Part shown: positions 54,349 through 61,936 of the stretch, piece after piece
Layout: every line of letters starts with the position of its first letter
Position numbering within the stretch: the stretch's first letter is position 1
Origin: JBAZOO01 sp041648735
GTDB lineage: Bacteria > Verrucomicrobiota > Lentisphaeria > Oligosphaerales > CAITYL01
Assembly (NCBI GenBank): GCA_041648735.1
Contig: JBAZOO010000009.1
Location: 43,993 to 107,992, forward strand
DNA length: 64,000 nucleotides
Direction: 5' to 3'
Translations under genes and position numbers: made by a program
The notes under the pieces: model-generated
The model's database searches: none
Seen by the model: the letters and a program-made list of their open reading frames with translations, nothing else
What the model was told of the DNA's origin: nothing

Positions 54349-55848
54349 TCAGGGGGCCGCGGGAGCGGCCTGGGGCGGCACCGCCACGAGCCGGAGCTGG
54401 CGGCCAGCGGCGGCGAAGCTGGCCCGCCACTGGTCAAGCAGGGCTCGGGCGGCGGCATCCATTTCCACGCAGCCCAGGAGATCAATGTCCAGCTCGCGCA
54501 CGTTGCCGTTCCAGGCGTCGGCGAGGCGTTCACGGACGGCCTCCAGCCACGGCTCCTGGAAATAGCCGAAAATGCGCAGCACGGCCGCCCCCCGCGGCTC
54601 CGGCTGGCCGAGGGCGGCGAGGCAGAAGGTCCCCCACTCCTCCCGGAGGCGCGCCGCCACGGCGGCCAGGTTGGGCAGGAAGCGGTCGGCGAGCAGGTCC
54701 CAGGCCCGGGCCGCCTTGAGGAGGCGGGTGGGGGTCTGGCGCAGGCCGAAGCCGAAGAAGGCGATGGCGCGGCGGCGGCAATCGCCGTGGAGGGTGGCGA
54801 GGAAGCCGATGCCGGCCGCGTCCAGTTGCAGCAGTTCCCGGGCGTCAATGAGGATGGCGGATGCCCCGGCGAGGCGCTCGATCAGGCGGTTGGCCACGGC
54901 CTCGACGGCGGCGCGGTCGAAGCGCGGCGGCAGTTGGAGGGTGAGGAACCGGCCGCGGGCCGAGGGCAGTTCCCGCACGGCCTGGCGCGGCTCCGGCGGC
55001 GCGGCCGTCCGGAGGCGGTGGCGGTTCCAGAGTTGCACGGCGGCCATCATGGCCAGCCAGGGGAGCGAAAGGAGCGAGAGGAAAAACCAGTCGTTGATCC
55101 GGCTTTTCCAGAACTGGCTCGGCTGGCAGAGCAGTTCGTGGCACCAGCCGAGATGGCACGCCCCAATCCAGCAGGGTGGCGGCGGCGCGGAGTTCGCATA
55201 GAGCTGGAAAATGCCGCCGAGGGCGACGGTCACCGGCACGCGGAGCAGGGGCAGGTTCCGCTGGAGCCAGCGCTCCTGCTTGAGGTGGCCGGTGCCGAAG
55301 CCGACCACCAGGAAGTCGGCCTTGGACTGGTTGATGCGCTGGCAAATCGCGTAGTCCTGGCCGGTGGCGGGGCTGGTGGTCCCCAAGTCCACCGGGTCGG
55401 CCCAGGCGCTGCCGGCGATGACCACCTCGGGGAAGCAGGCGCGGAGCTTCGCTTCGACGGTCTTGACGGAGGCGGGATCGGGGCCGAGGAGGAACAGCGA
55501 TTGCCGGCGGCGGGCCGCCTCGCGGATGAGCACGGGAAAGAGGTCCGCCCCCTTCAGCCGCGCCGGCAACGGCGGCCCGAAGAGGCGGGTGAGCCGGATC
55601 AGGGGCAGGCAGTCGGCCAGCACGAGGTCGGCGTTGCGCATCACCGAGAGCAGGCGCGGATGGCGGGGCGCCGAGCGCCAGGGGGAGAGGGCGCCGTAGA
55701 TCACATCGACGCTGGCGGAGACGACCACGCGCGGCTGGCGGTCCTCGCGGAACTCCTGGGCCAGGGCGAAAATGCGCCCCAGCGCCTCGCCGATGGTCAA
55801 CCGGTCGACCGGCACCCCCAAGAGGAAGTTGGTGTCACGCCAGAACAT
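54349..55848 (-). CDS. Fusion of a WecG/TagA/CpsF glycosyltransferase with two STAS domains
   Basis: 499 residues. Residues 1-245 are a GT26 (WecG/TagA/CpsF) domain: LLGVPVDRLTIGEAL near the start, RNADLVLADC (71-80, Asp79 in the place of the usual DG motif), GADLFPVL (100-107), FLLGPDPASV, and VVGFGTGHLKQERW. One hydrophobic segment follows (255-274). Residues 299-395 and 420-492 each look like a STAS domain: strands such as AILIDARELLQLDAAGIGFL and ELDIDLLGCVEMDAAARALL (each partly cited) with the typical DxxxLxxxDAAG phospho-site-like turn. STAS domains serve in regulation and membrane proteins. I know of no characterised protein of this layout. GT26 enzymes transfer sugar to lipid-linked intermediates. 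Confidence 0.8.
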   Translation of the reverse strand: MFWRDTNFLLGVPVDRLTIGEALGRIFALAQEFREDRQPRVVVSASVDVIYGALSPWRSAPRHPRLLSVMRNADLVLADCLPLIRLTRLFGPPLPARLKGADLFPVLIREAARRRQSLFLLGPDPASVKTVEAKLRACFPEVVIAGSAWADPVDLGTTSPATGQDYAICQRINQSKADFLVVGFGTGHLKQERWLQRNLPLLRVPVTVALGGIFQLYANSAPPPPCWIGACHLGWCHELLCQPSQFWKSRINDWFFLSLLSLPWLAMMAAVQLWNRHRLRTAAPPEPRQAVRELPSARGRFLTLQLPPRFDRAAVEAVANRLIERLAGASAILIDARELLQLDAAGIGFLATLHGDCRRRAIAFFGFGLRQTPTRLLKAARAWDLLADRFLPNLAAVAARLREEWGTFCLAALGQPEPRGAAVLRIFGYFQEPWLEAVRERLADAWNGNVRELDIDLLGCVEMDAAARALLDQWRASFAAAGRQLRLVAVPPQAAPAAP

Positions 55849-55882
55849 GCTTTGGGCACCATCCCTTGTCCGCGCCGGAGCC

Positions 55883-56806
55883 TCACTCCCGCGGTGGCCG
55901 CCGCCCGGCGTGGAGCCCCAGCCGCTCCAGGAAATCCCGCCGCTGCCGCCATTTTTCCGTGACTTTGACGAACAGTTGCAGCTTCACCGGGCCGCCGCAG
56001 AGTTCGGCCAACTTCGGCTCCGACTGGCGGGTGAGCTGGCGGATCATGCGGCCGGCGGCGCCGATCAGGATCGGCTTGTGCGCCTCCCGCTCCACATGCA
56101 AGGTGGCGCGGATCCGGGTGCGCGCGCCCTCCTCCCGCCACTGGTCGATCTCGACGGCGACGGCGTGCGGCACCTCCTCGTCCAGCGCCTCAAGCACCGT
56201 CTCCCGGATCAGTTCGGCGCCCAGCACCCGCGCCACCTGGTCGGTGAGATCCTCGGGGTCGAACAGGAACGGCCCCCGCGGCAGGCGCTCGGCCAAGGCG
56301 GCGAGCACGGCGTCAAGCGTCTCCCGCCGGGTCGCGGCAAAGCGGAACTGCGGCGCGGCGGGCAGCCGCTCCCGCCACCAGGCGGCGGCCCGTTCCAGTT
56401 GGCCGGGGGATGCCAAGTCAGCCTTGTTCAGGCCGACCAGCACCGGCTTGGCCAGGCCGTGGATGGCCGCCGCGACCTGGGCGTCCTCGGCACCCGGCGG
56501 GCGCAAGGGATCGACGAGGCAAAGCACGGCGTCCGCATCCGCCAAGGCGGCCTGCACCGCGCCGCCCATGGCGCGGTCCAGTTCCGAGGCGCCCTGGAAA
56601 ACCCCGGGCGTGTCCAGGAACAGGATCTGGCCCCCCTCCCCGCTCCAGACGCCCAGGAGCCGGCGGCGGGTGGTCTGCGGCTTGGCGGAGACCGGCGCCA
56701 AATGGGTCTGCAACACCGTGTTCAGGAAGGTCGACTTGCCCGTGTTGGGGCGGCCAACCAATGCCACATGTCCGACGTTGCCTTCTGGCCAGGCGGAACT
56801 ATCCAT
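55883..56806 (-). CDS. era: GTPase Era
   Basis: Essential GTPase in 30S ribosome assembly and 16S rRNA 3'-end handling. 307 residues. G1 GRPNTGKS (18-25), G3 DTPG near 64, G4 NKAD near 126, then a KH RNA-binding domain with the GAAGRMIRQL loop near 253. All motifs are intact. ATG 56806 is the natural start. A -10 TATACT lies at 56934-56929 on the minus strand without a convincing -35. The glycosyltransferase-STAS gene is 34 bases downstream on the same strand. Confidence 0.94.
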   Translation of the reverse strand: MDSSAWPEGNVGHVALVGRPNTGKSTFLNTVLQTHLAPVSAKPQTTRRRLLGVWSGEGGQILFLDTPGVFQGASELDRAMGGAVQAALADADAVLCLVDPLRPPGAEDAQVAAAIHGLAKPVLVGLNKADLASPGQLERAAAWWRERLPAAPQFRFAATRRETLDAVLAALAERLPRGPFLFDPEDLTDQVARVLGAELIRETVLEALDEEVPHAVAVEIDQWREEGARTRIRATLHVEREAHKPILIGAAGRMIRQLTRQSEPKLAELCGGPVKLQLFVKVTEKWRQRRDFLERLGLHAGRRPPRE

Positions 56807-57037
56807 AGGCGCTCATGCCCTCGCCGCCTTTCGCCAAACCTCCGGCTGGACGCAGCCACGGAGCCAGCGGCGGAATGCCACTCGCCCGCCGGAACTTGCT
56901 TGGCGCAGGCTTGTCGGCACGGACGGTAGTATAATGCATCAACGGCGGACCAGGAGCTGATCCCGGCCCGCCGTTCCACTCACGCCCACGGCCGGCCACC
57001 CCGCGGAAGGGTGGTGCCACGGTCCCCCCGGCCTTCC

Positions 57038-57286
57038 TCAGGCCTTGCCCTTGTATTCCTTCAAGGAAAGCAGCGTCTTGGTGTGGAGGATGCCGGAAGT
57101 ATGCACCAGCTTGCCGGTGATCAGCTCCGAAAGCTCGCTGGAATCCGAAACCCGGATCACCGCGACCATGTCGTACTCGCCCGCCAGCGCATGCACTTCC
57201 GCGACGCCCGGCAAGGCGAGCAGCACACCCGCCATCTTCTTGAGATCCTTGTCCTGCAGATTGATCAGGACGAATGCTGTGACCAT
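57038..57286 (-). CDS. Stand-alone RAM domain protein (Lrp/AsnC ligand-binding type)
   Basis: 82 residues consisting only of the RAM ferredoxin-like fold of Lrp/AsnC regulators (FVLINLQDKDLKKMAG, ALPGVAEVHALAGEYDMVAVIRV), with no DNA-binding helix-turn-helix. It should form ligand-gated oligomers sensing amino acids. Start 57286 has AGGAG eight bases upstream. Longer starts at 57316 and 57400 lack a ribosome site. It may act with a separate Lrp partner elsewhere or as an independent sensor. Its neighbours are unrelated. Confidence 0.85.
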   Translation of the reverse strand: MVTAFVLINLQDKDLKKMAGVLLALPGVAEVHALAGEYDMVAVIRVSDSSELSELITGKLVHTSGILHTKTLLSLKEYKGKA

Positions 57287-57371
57287 GGGCAGGGTCTCCT
57301 TGCTCTTTTCGGTCATGGTTGGTTTGAGGAGGCGGCGACGGGCGGGGCTCCGCACGTGCGTCTCTGGCCGC

Positions 57372-57400
57372 AACATAGACGGCCCCCGGGCCGGACGCAA
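57372..57400 (-). promoter_or_regulatory. Predicted promoter of the RAM protein gene
   Basis: Minus strand TTGCGT (57400-57395), 17 bases, TATGTT (57377-57372). The rest of the 57287-57608 gap shows nothing firm; a TACATT at 57531-57536 may be the -10 of the PEGA gene. Confidence 0.5.
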
Positions 57401-57608
57401 ACCCGGGCATCACAAAAAATGCATCCGCCCCAAACCGCCACCGCGGTGGCCGGCGCGCCCCTTCCCGCCCCCCTCCCCGGCAAGGCTGCGCCCCCCTCAG
57501 GCCGCCATCTGATTTTTCCGGGAATGGTGCTACATTGTCCGGCGCGTGCCGCGGCCGGACGCCCCTTTCCGCCGGTGCCGCCCAGCCCCCACGGGAGAAT
57601 GAGCGTCC

Positions 57609-58973
57609 ATGAGCGATCCCACCCCACCTCCTCCGGCCAACACCCCCAAACCGCCAGTGCCCTTGGACGAGGCGGCGCTCCGCGGGCAAATCCGCCAGGA
57701 ACTGGAGGCGCGGGAGAAGCGCCGCCAGCACCTTCTCCGCCGCGAAGAGGAGGAGAACCGCCGCCGCGACGAGGCCCGCCTGCGGGCGAAAATCCTCGCG
57801 GAGGAGGAGGAGAAGTTCTACACCTCCCGCGGCTTCGTCCGCTACGTCAACCGCCAGGGGCAGGCCGAATGGCTGACCCCGGAGGAGGCGGAGCTGCGCG
57901 CCAAGGGGCGGCGCAAGGAGTTCGTGGGCGCCATCACCCGGGGCGGGCGCCTCCCCCGCTCCCGGCATGACCTGCCCAAAAGGCTGGTCTATGCCCTGCT
58001 CGGCGCCATGACCCTGGTGGCGCTCACGGCCGTCGCCCTGAGCCTGCTCAAGGCCCAGCCGCGGCTGGGGAACCTGGAGGTGCTCAGCGACCCGCCCGGC
58101 GCCCGGGTCTGGGTGGATGGCGCCGACACCGGCAAGGCCACCCCCTGCCAGCTCACTGGCCTGCGCGAGGGGCTCCACGTGGTGGTGGTCACCCGCCCGG
58201 GGTTCGAGGCGCGGCCACCGGTGCAGGCGGCCCAGGTCCAAGCCCAGCAGGGAACGGCAATCAAGTTCGACCTCGCCAGCAACGTCCAGCTCGCCACGGC
58301 CAAGATCACCGCCAACCTGGAACCGGACGCCTACACCCTCTATGTGGACGGCTACCGCACCGAACTCCCGGAAACCGGCGAGCTGAGCCTGCCCGTCGGC
58401 TACCATGTGCTCACCCCCGTGAAGAAGGGGCATTCGGCCCAGCCCCGCTTCCGCCGGATTTTCGTCCAGCCCGACAAGAAGGCGGTGGCCGCCGAATTCG
58501 AGTTCACCCCCACCAACGCCCCGCTGGGGCTGATCACCACTCCGGCCTCGCCGTTGGCCGGCTACCTCTACGTCAACGGCCAGTTCACGGGGCTGCGGGG
58601 CGGTGGCGGCGCCTGGCCCGTCCCGCCCGGCGAACATCGCGTCCAGATGCCCGGCCGGGAACTGCTTGCCGCCCCCGGCGAGCTGAAGGTGGCCGTCGCC
58701 GCCGGCGGCACGGCGCCACCACAGGTGCCGGGATTCGGCTTCGAACGCGCCCTGCTGCTCACCGCCCGCGTCGGCGTGCGCACCCCCGCCCCCGGCGCCG
58801 GAATCGTGCTGGACGGCGAGTGGTTGCCGCACGTCACCCCCCTGCCCGACCTGGAGCTGACGCCCGGCCAACACTACCTCAACCTCTACCGCGACGGCCA
58901 GTGGCTGGCGGCCGAGGACGTGCCCTTCGTCGCCGAAGCCGGCAAGCCCCAGGAGCTGACCTTCGAATTCTGA
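57609..58973 (+). CDS. PEGA-domain membrane-anchored protein
   Basis: 454 residues. A cytoplasmic coiled-coil (about 22-70, rich in Glu and Arg) and a small domain (FYTSRGFVRYVNRQGQAEWL near 70, partly cited) precede a membrane helix (about 126-146). The outside part has a PEGA repeat (VLSDPPGARVWVDGADTG, 158-175) and further PEGA-like strands near 255, 330 and 395. PEGA domains are surface or wall-associated and are common in bacteria with many kinases. The coiled coil may talk to a cytoplasmic partner. ATG 57609 is preceded by GGGAGA. Function unknown. Confidence 0.8.
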   Translation: MSDPTPPPPANTPKPPVPLDEAALRGQIRQELEAREKRRQHLLRREEEENRRRDEARLRAKILAEEEEKFYTSRGFVRYVNRQGQAEWLTPEEAELRAKGRRKEFVGAITRGGRLPRSRHDLPKRLVYALLGAMTLVALTAVALSLLKAQPRLGNLEVLSDPPGARVWVDGADTGKATPCQLTGLREGLHVVVVTRPGFEARPPVQAAQVQAQQGTAIKFDLASNVQLATAKITANLEPDAYTLYVDGYRTELPETGELSLPVGYHVLTPVKKGHSAQPRFRRIFVQPDKKAVAAEFEFTPTNAPLGLITTPASPLAGYLYVNGQFTGLRGGGGAWPVPPGEHRVQMPGRELLAAPGELKVAVAAGGTAPPQVPGFGFERALLLTARVGVRTPAPGAGIVLDGEWLPHVTPLPDLELTPGQHYLNLYRDGQWLAAEDVPFVAEAGKPQELTFEF

Positions 58974-58996
58974 TTTGGAATTGAAAGGGACGCCGG

Positions 58997-59866
58997 ATGA
59001 ACTGGGAAGCCGCATTGCAGGAGCTGATCACCCGCGCCTCCGCCGAGCTGCCGGCGGATGTGGCCGCCGCCCTGCGCGCCGGCCGCGACCGGGAAGAGCC
59101 GGGCTCCCCCGCCCACGCCGCCCTCTCCAGCCTGCTTGACAACATCCGCCTCGCCCAGGCCCGCCGCGCCCCCCTCTGCCAGGACACCGGCGCCCTCCTC
59201 TTCTTCGTCGAGGCCACCCCCGGCCTGCCCCAAGCCCCCTTCCGCCGCGCCGCGGAAGCGGCCATCCGCCAGGCCACCGCCGCCGGCATCCTCCGCCCCA
59301 ACAGCGTCGACGCCATCACCGGCCGCAACAGCGGCGACAACCTCGGCCCCGGCGCCCCGGTCATTCATTGGCGCGAAGACGAGGCCATCCGCCACGTCAC
59401 CGTCTCCCTGCTGCTGAAAGGGGGCGGCTCGGAAAACATGGGCGCCCAATTCTCCCTGCCCGACGACGCGCTCGGCGCCAGCCGCGACCTCGAAGGCGTC
59501 CGCCGCTGCCTGCTCCACGCCGTGCAGCGCGCCCAGGGAATGGGCTGCGCCCCCGGCATCCTGGGGGTCTGCATCGGCGGCGACCGCGCCACCGGCTTCG
59601 CGGAGAGCAAGCGCCAGCTCCTGCGTCCCCTCGGGGTGCGGAGTCCGCACCCCGAGCTCGCCGCGCTGGAGGAGCGGGTCGTGCGGGAGGCAAACACGCT
59701 TGGGATCGGCCCGATGGGCGTTGGTGGCCGCACCACCCTCCTCGGCGTCGCCATCGGCGCGCTCAACCGGCTGCCCGCCAGCTATTTCGTCAGCGTCTCC
59801 TACCTCTGCTGGGCCGCCCGCCGCCAGACCGGCCGCTACCGGCCCGACGGCACGCCGCTGCCGTAG
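58997..59866 (+). CDS. Class I fumarase/tartrate dehydratase alpha subunit, orphan
   Basis: 289 residues. The Fe-S hydro-lyase alpha domain is shown by PLCQDTG (near residue 59), GRNSGDN near 110, GGGSENMGAQF near 140, GMGCAPGILGVCIGGDR near 180, and NTLGIGPMGVGG near 235. Cys residues in the first, and two in the fourth motif are candidates for the cluster. The partner beta subunit is normally next to it; here the following gene is a PEP-CTERM protein. It may pair with a distant beta subunit, catalysing fumarate to malate or a related reaction. A 13-bp palindrome copy is inside. AAAGGGACGCCGG is upstream. Confidence 0.85.
   Translation: MNWEAALQELITRASAELPADVAAALRAGRDREEPGSPAHAALSSLLDNIRLAQARRAPLCQDTGALLFFVEATPGLPQAPFRRAAEAAIRQATAAGILRPNSVDAITGRNSGDNLGPGAPVIHWREDEAIRHVTVSLLLKGGGSENMGAQFSLPDDALGASRDLEGVRRCLLHAVQRAQGMGCAPGILGVCIGGDRATGFAESKRQLLRPLGVRSPHPELAALEERVVREANTLGIGPMGVGGRTTLLGVAIGALNRLPASYFVSVSYLCWAARRQTGRYRPDGTPLP
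59637..59649 (+). repeat. Dispersed 13-bp palindrome, copy 5
   Basis: TGCGGAGTCCGCA inside the fumarase gene, read as part of GVRSPH. Here the region keeps normal family length. Confidence 0.7.
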
Positions 59867-60098
59867 CCCCCACCGCACCGCACCGCCGCGCCGGCAACCG
59901 GCCAGATTGCCCCTGTGCCACGGCCGCATCCGGGAACTTGCCGGCTAAGGGAACCCGCGCCGGCAACCGCCGCCCGCCTCGGCCTCCGGCGGTGAGCCGC
60001 CCCGTCAGAACTGCCTGGCCCGCTGGCCGGGTGCCGCCACCTCCCGGCAGCGCCTGGCCGCTTTCCATTTGCACTTTTGCAAAATGTCCCGCCATCTC

Positions 60099-60127
60099 TT
60101 GCAATTCAGAGAAACGCATTCTATACT
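60099..60127 (+). promoter_or_regulatory. Predicted strong promoter of the PEP-CTERM gene
   Basis: TTGCAA (60099-60104), 17 bases, TATACT (60122-60127). Upstream at about 60068-60084 TTTGCACTTTTGCAAA forms an inverted repeat. The rest of the gap 59867-60181 holds a CTGTGCCAC motif (59913-59921) and nothing else. Confidence 0.65.
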
Positions 60128-60181
60128 TTTCCACTTTTGATTCCCGAAACAAGCCAAGCCACCCTCCACGAAGGACGCTTC

Positions 60182-61078
60182 ATGAACCACCACCCCACGA
60201 CCCAACCGCGCGCCGCCGGCACCATCCTCGCCGCCGCCCTTTGCGCCACCGCCAGCCTCGCCAGCCTTGCGTCGGCCGCCACCATCGCCCTCGCCAGCCC
60301 CACCACCGCCTGGCACGCCGTCAGCTACAGTGGCATCTATCCCGACTACATCACTGACCAGCAGACCGGCCAGGCGGAAGGCGACATCGTCGGCAACGCC
60401 CAGCACCCCGCCTTCTACACCCAGTTCGACAACGGCGGCACCCCCACCCTCGCCGACGATTGGCTCGCCTTCCGCGTCCGCCTCGGCGGCAACAAGCCGC
60501 CCCCCGAATTCACCAGCTTCGCCCACGTCGGGTTCGACGCCAACCTCGACGGTGCCCTCGACCTCTTCGCCAGCGTCGGCCGCGAAGGCAGCAAGGACAT
60601 CCTCACCCTCTGCTGGCCCGGCACCGGCGCCAACGTCTCCCCCAGCACCACCTCGATCGTCTCGAAAACCCCGATCAACCAGTACGCCGCCACAACAACC
60701 AATTACCGCTGGGAAGCCATCACGCTGGCGCTGGATCCGACGGCGACCAACCTGGACCTGGATGGCACGGGCGACACCGACTACTTCCTCTCCTGGCAGA
60801 TCCCCTTCGAAGCCGCGGTCACGGCCCTCCAAAGCAAGGGCATCAGCATCACGGAGAGCACCCACCTGGGGCTGGTGCTGGCCACCTCCACCCAGCCCAA
60901 TTCCTTGAACCAGGACTTGAACGGCCCCAATGGCGGGACCAACAGCAGCTCCACCTGGGCGACCCTCGGCGCCATCTCCACGCCCGTGGGCGCCAATGGC
61001 GTTGTTCCGGAACCGGCCGTGGCCGGCCTGCTCCTGCTCGCCGCCGCCGGCCTGCTCCGCCGCCGCCGCCGGGCTTGA
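60182..61078 (+). CDS. PEP-CTERM-type exported protein
   Basis: 298 residues. A signal peptide (RAAGTILAAALCATASLASLASA, cited only as AAGTILAAALCATAS) precedes a beta-rich body. The C-terminus is a PEP-CTERM sorting signal: VVPEPAVAGLLLLAAAG followed by a basic tail. Such proteins are cleaved by exosortase and anchored in the outside matrix. It has no recognised catalytic motif; DLDGTGDTDYFLSW near residue 190 is a Ca-type loop-like sequence. Preceded by a strong promoter. ATG 60182 is chosen over 60077 because of the signal peptide. Confidence 0.85.
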   Translation: MNHHPTTQPRAAGTILAAALCATASLASLASAATIALASPTTAWHAVSYSGIYPDYITDQQTGQAEGDIVGNAQHPAFYTQFDNGGTPTLADDWLAFRVRLGGNKPPPEFTSFAHVGFDANLDGALDLFASVGREGSKDILTLCWPGTGANVSPSTTSIVSKTPINQYAATTTNYRWEAITLALDPTATNLDLDGTGDTDYFLSWQIPFEAAVTALQSKGISITESTHLGLVLATSTQPNSLNQDLNGPNGGTNSSSTWATLGAISTPVGANGVVPEPAVAGLLLLAAAGLLRRRRRA

Positions 61079-61199
61079 ACAAAAGCCCCCACACCTCCCA
61101 TTTCAGGGGAGCGCGGCGGCGGCCCATAAGAAGCGCCGACTTGCCGGACGTGGCGGCTCGTGGTGCCGCGCTCCGGCGCGGCGTAGCCACGGCCGAAGA

Positions 61200-61228
61200 T
61201 TGCATCCGGCCGGAAGCCGGTATAGACT
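61200..61228 (+). promoter_or_regulatory. Predicted promoter of the surface-repeat protein gene
   Basis: TTGCAT (61200-61205), 17 bases, TAGACT (61223-61228). Confidence 0.35.
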
Positions 61229-61291
61229 ATCTTCCAAAATCGCCTTTGCCCGCCACCGCGGCAAGGGCGTCCACCCCAGGAGGAGACCTTC

Positions 61292-61900
61292 ATGAGCCGC
61301 CCTCGCCTGCTGCCGTTGCTGCCGCTGTCGCTCTTCTTCTTCGCCGCCACCTGCACCGCCGAACCGGCGGCGGCCGCCGCCGGCTGGACGCCGCTGCAAC
61401 TGGCCCTGGCGCCGCCAGCCCAGCTCCCGGGCGAAGACTGGGACGTGTACGGGCTGCGGCTGGACCTGATCGCGGGGCGCTGCCAGGAGTTGGGCGGGCT
61501 CGACCTCGGCCTGGGCGGCAACCTCGCCAGCGGCAGCGTCCGCGCCGTGGAGGTGGCCGGGGTCTGGAACGATGTCGGCGAGGACTTCTACGGCCTCCAG
61601 TTCAGCGGCATCGGCAACCGCGTCGCCGGCAACGTCTGGGGGTTGCAGGCGGCCGGGGTCGTCAACTTGGCGGGGCCGGGCGACCGGCTCAACGGTTTGC
61701 AGCTCGGGGCCGTCAACCTGGCGGGCGACGCGAACGGCCTGCAAGTCGGCCTGGTCAACGACGCCAACGACATGTGTGGCGTCCAGATCGGCGTCTACAA
61801 CGGCTGCCAGAAACTGGCCGGCCTCCAGATCGGCCTGATCAACTGGATCGAGGACAACTACCCCTTCCGCTTCTTCCCGCTGCTCAACATCGGCTTCTGA
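61292..61900 (+). CDS. Outer-surface repeat protein (LA_2272-like)
   Basis: 202 residues. A signal peptide (hydrophobic core residues 6-22) is followed by short repeats of the form GLQxGxxN, for example GLQLGAVNLA, GLQVGLVND and GLQIGLINW, as in the Leptospira LA_2272/LA_2273 surface-repeat family. The end (LLNIGF) fits an outer-membrane beta-strand. Cysteines near 163 and 171 are present. AGGAGGAG precedes ATG 61292. The following lipoprotein gene may be in the same operon (36 bases). Function unknown. Confidence 0.7.
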   Translation: MSRPRLLPLLPLSLFFFAATCTAEPAAAAAGWTPLQLALAPPAQLPGEDWDVYGLRLDLIAGRCQELGGLDLGLGGNLASGSVRAVEVAGVWNDVGEDFYGLQFSGIGNRVAGNVWGLQAAGVVNLAGPGDRLNGLQLGAVNLAGDANGLQVGLVNDANDMCGVQIGVYNGCQKLAGLQIGLINWIEDNYPFRFFPLLNIGF

Positions 61901-61936
61901 GTTGCGCCACCGCCATCCCCGCCGGAGCCGCGCCCC

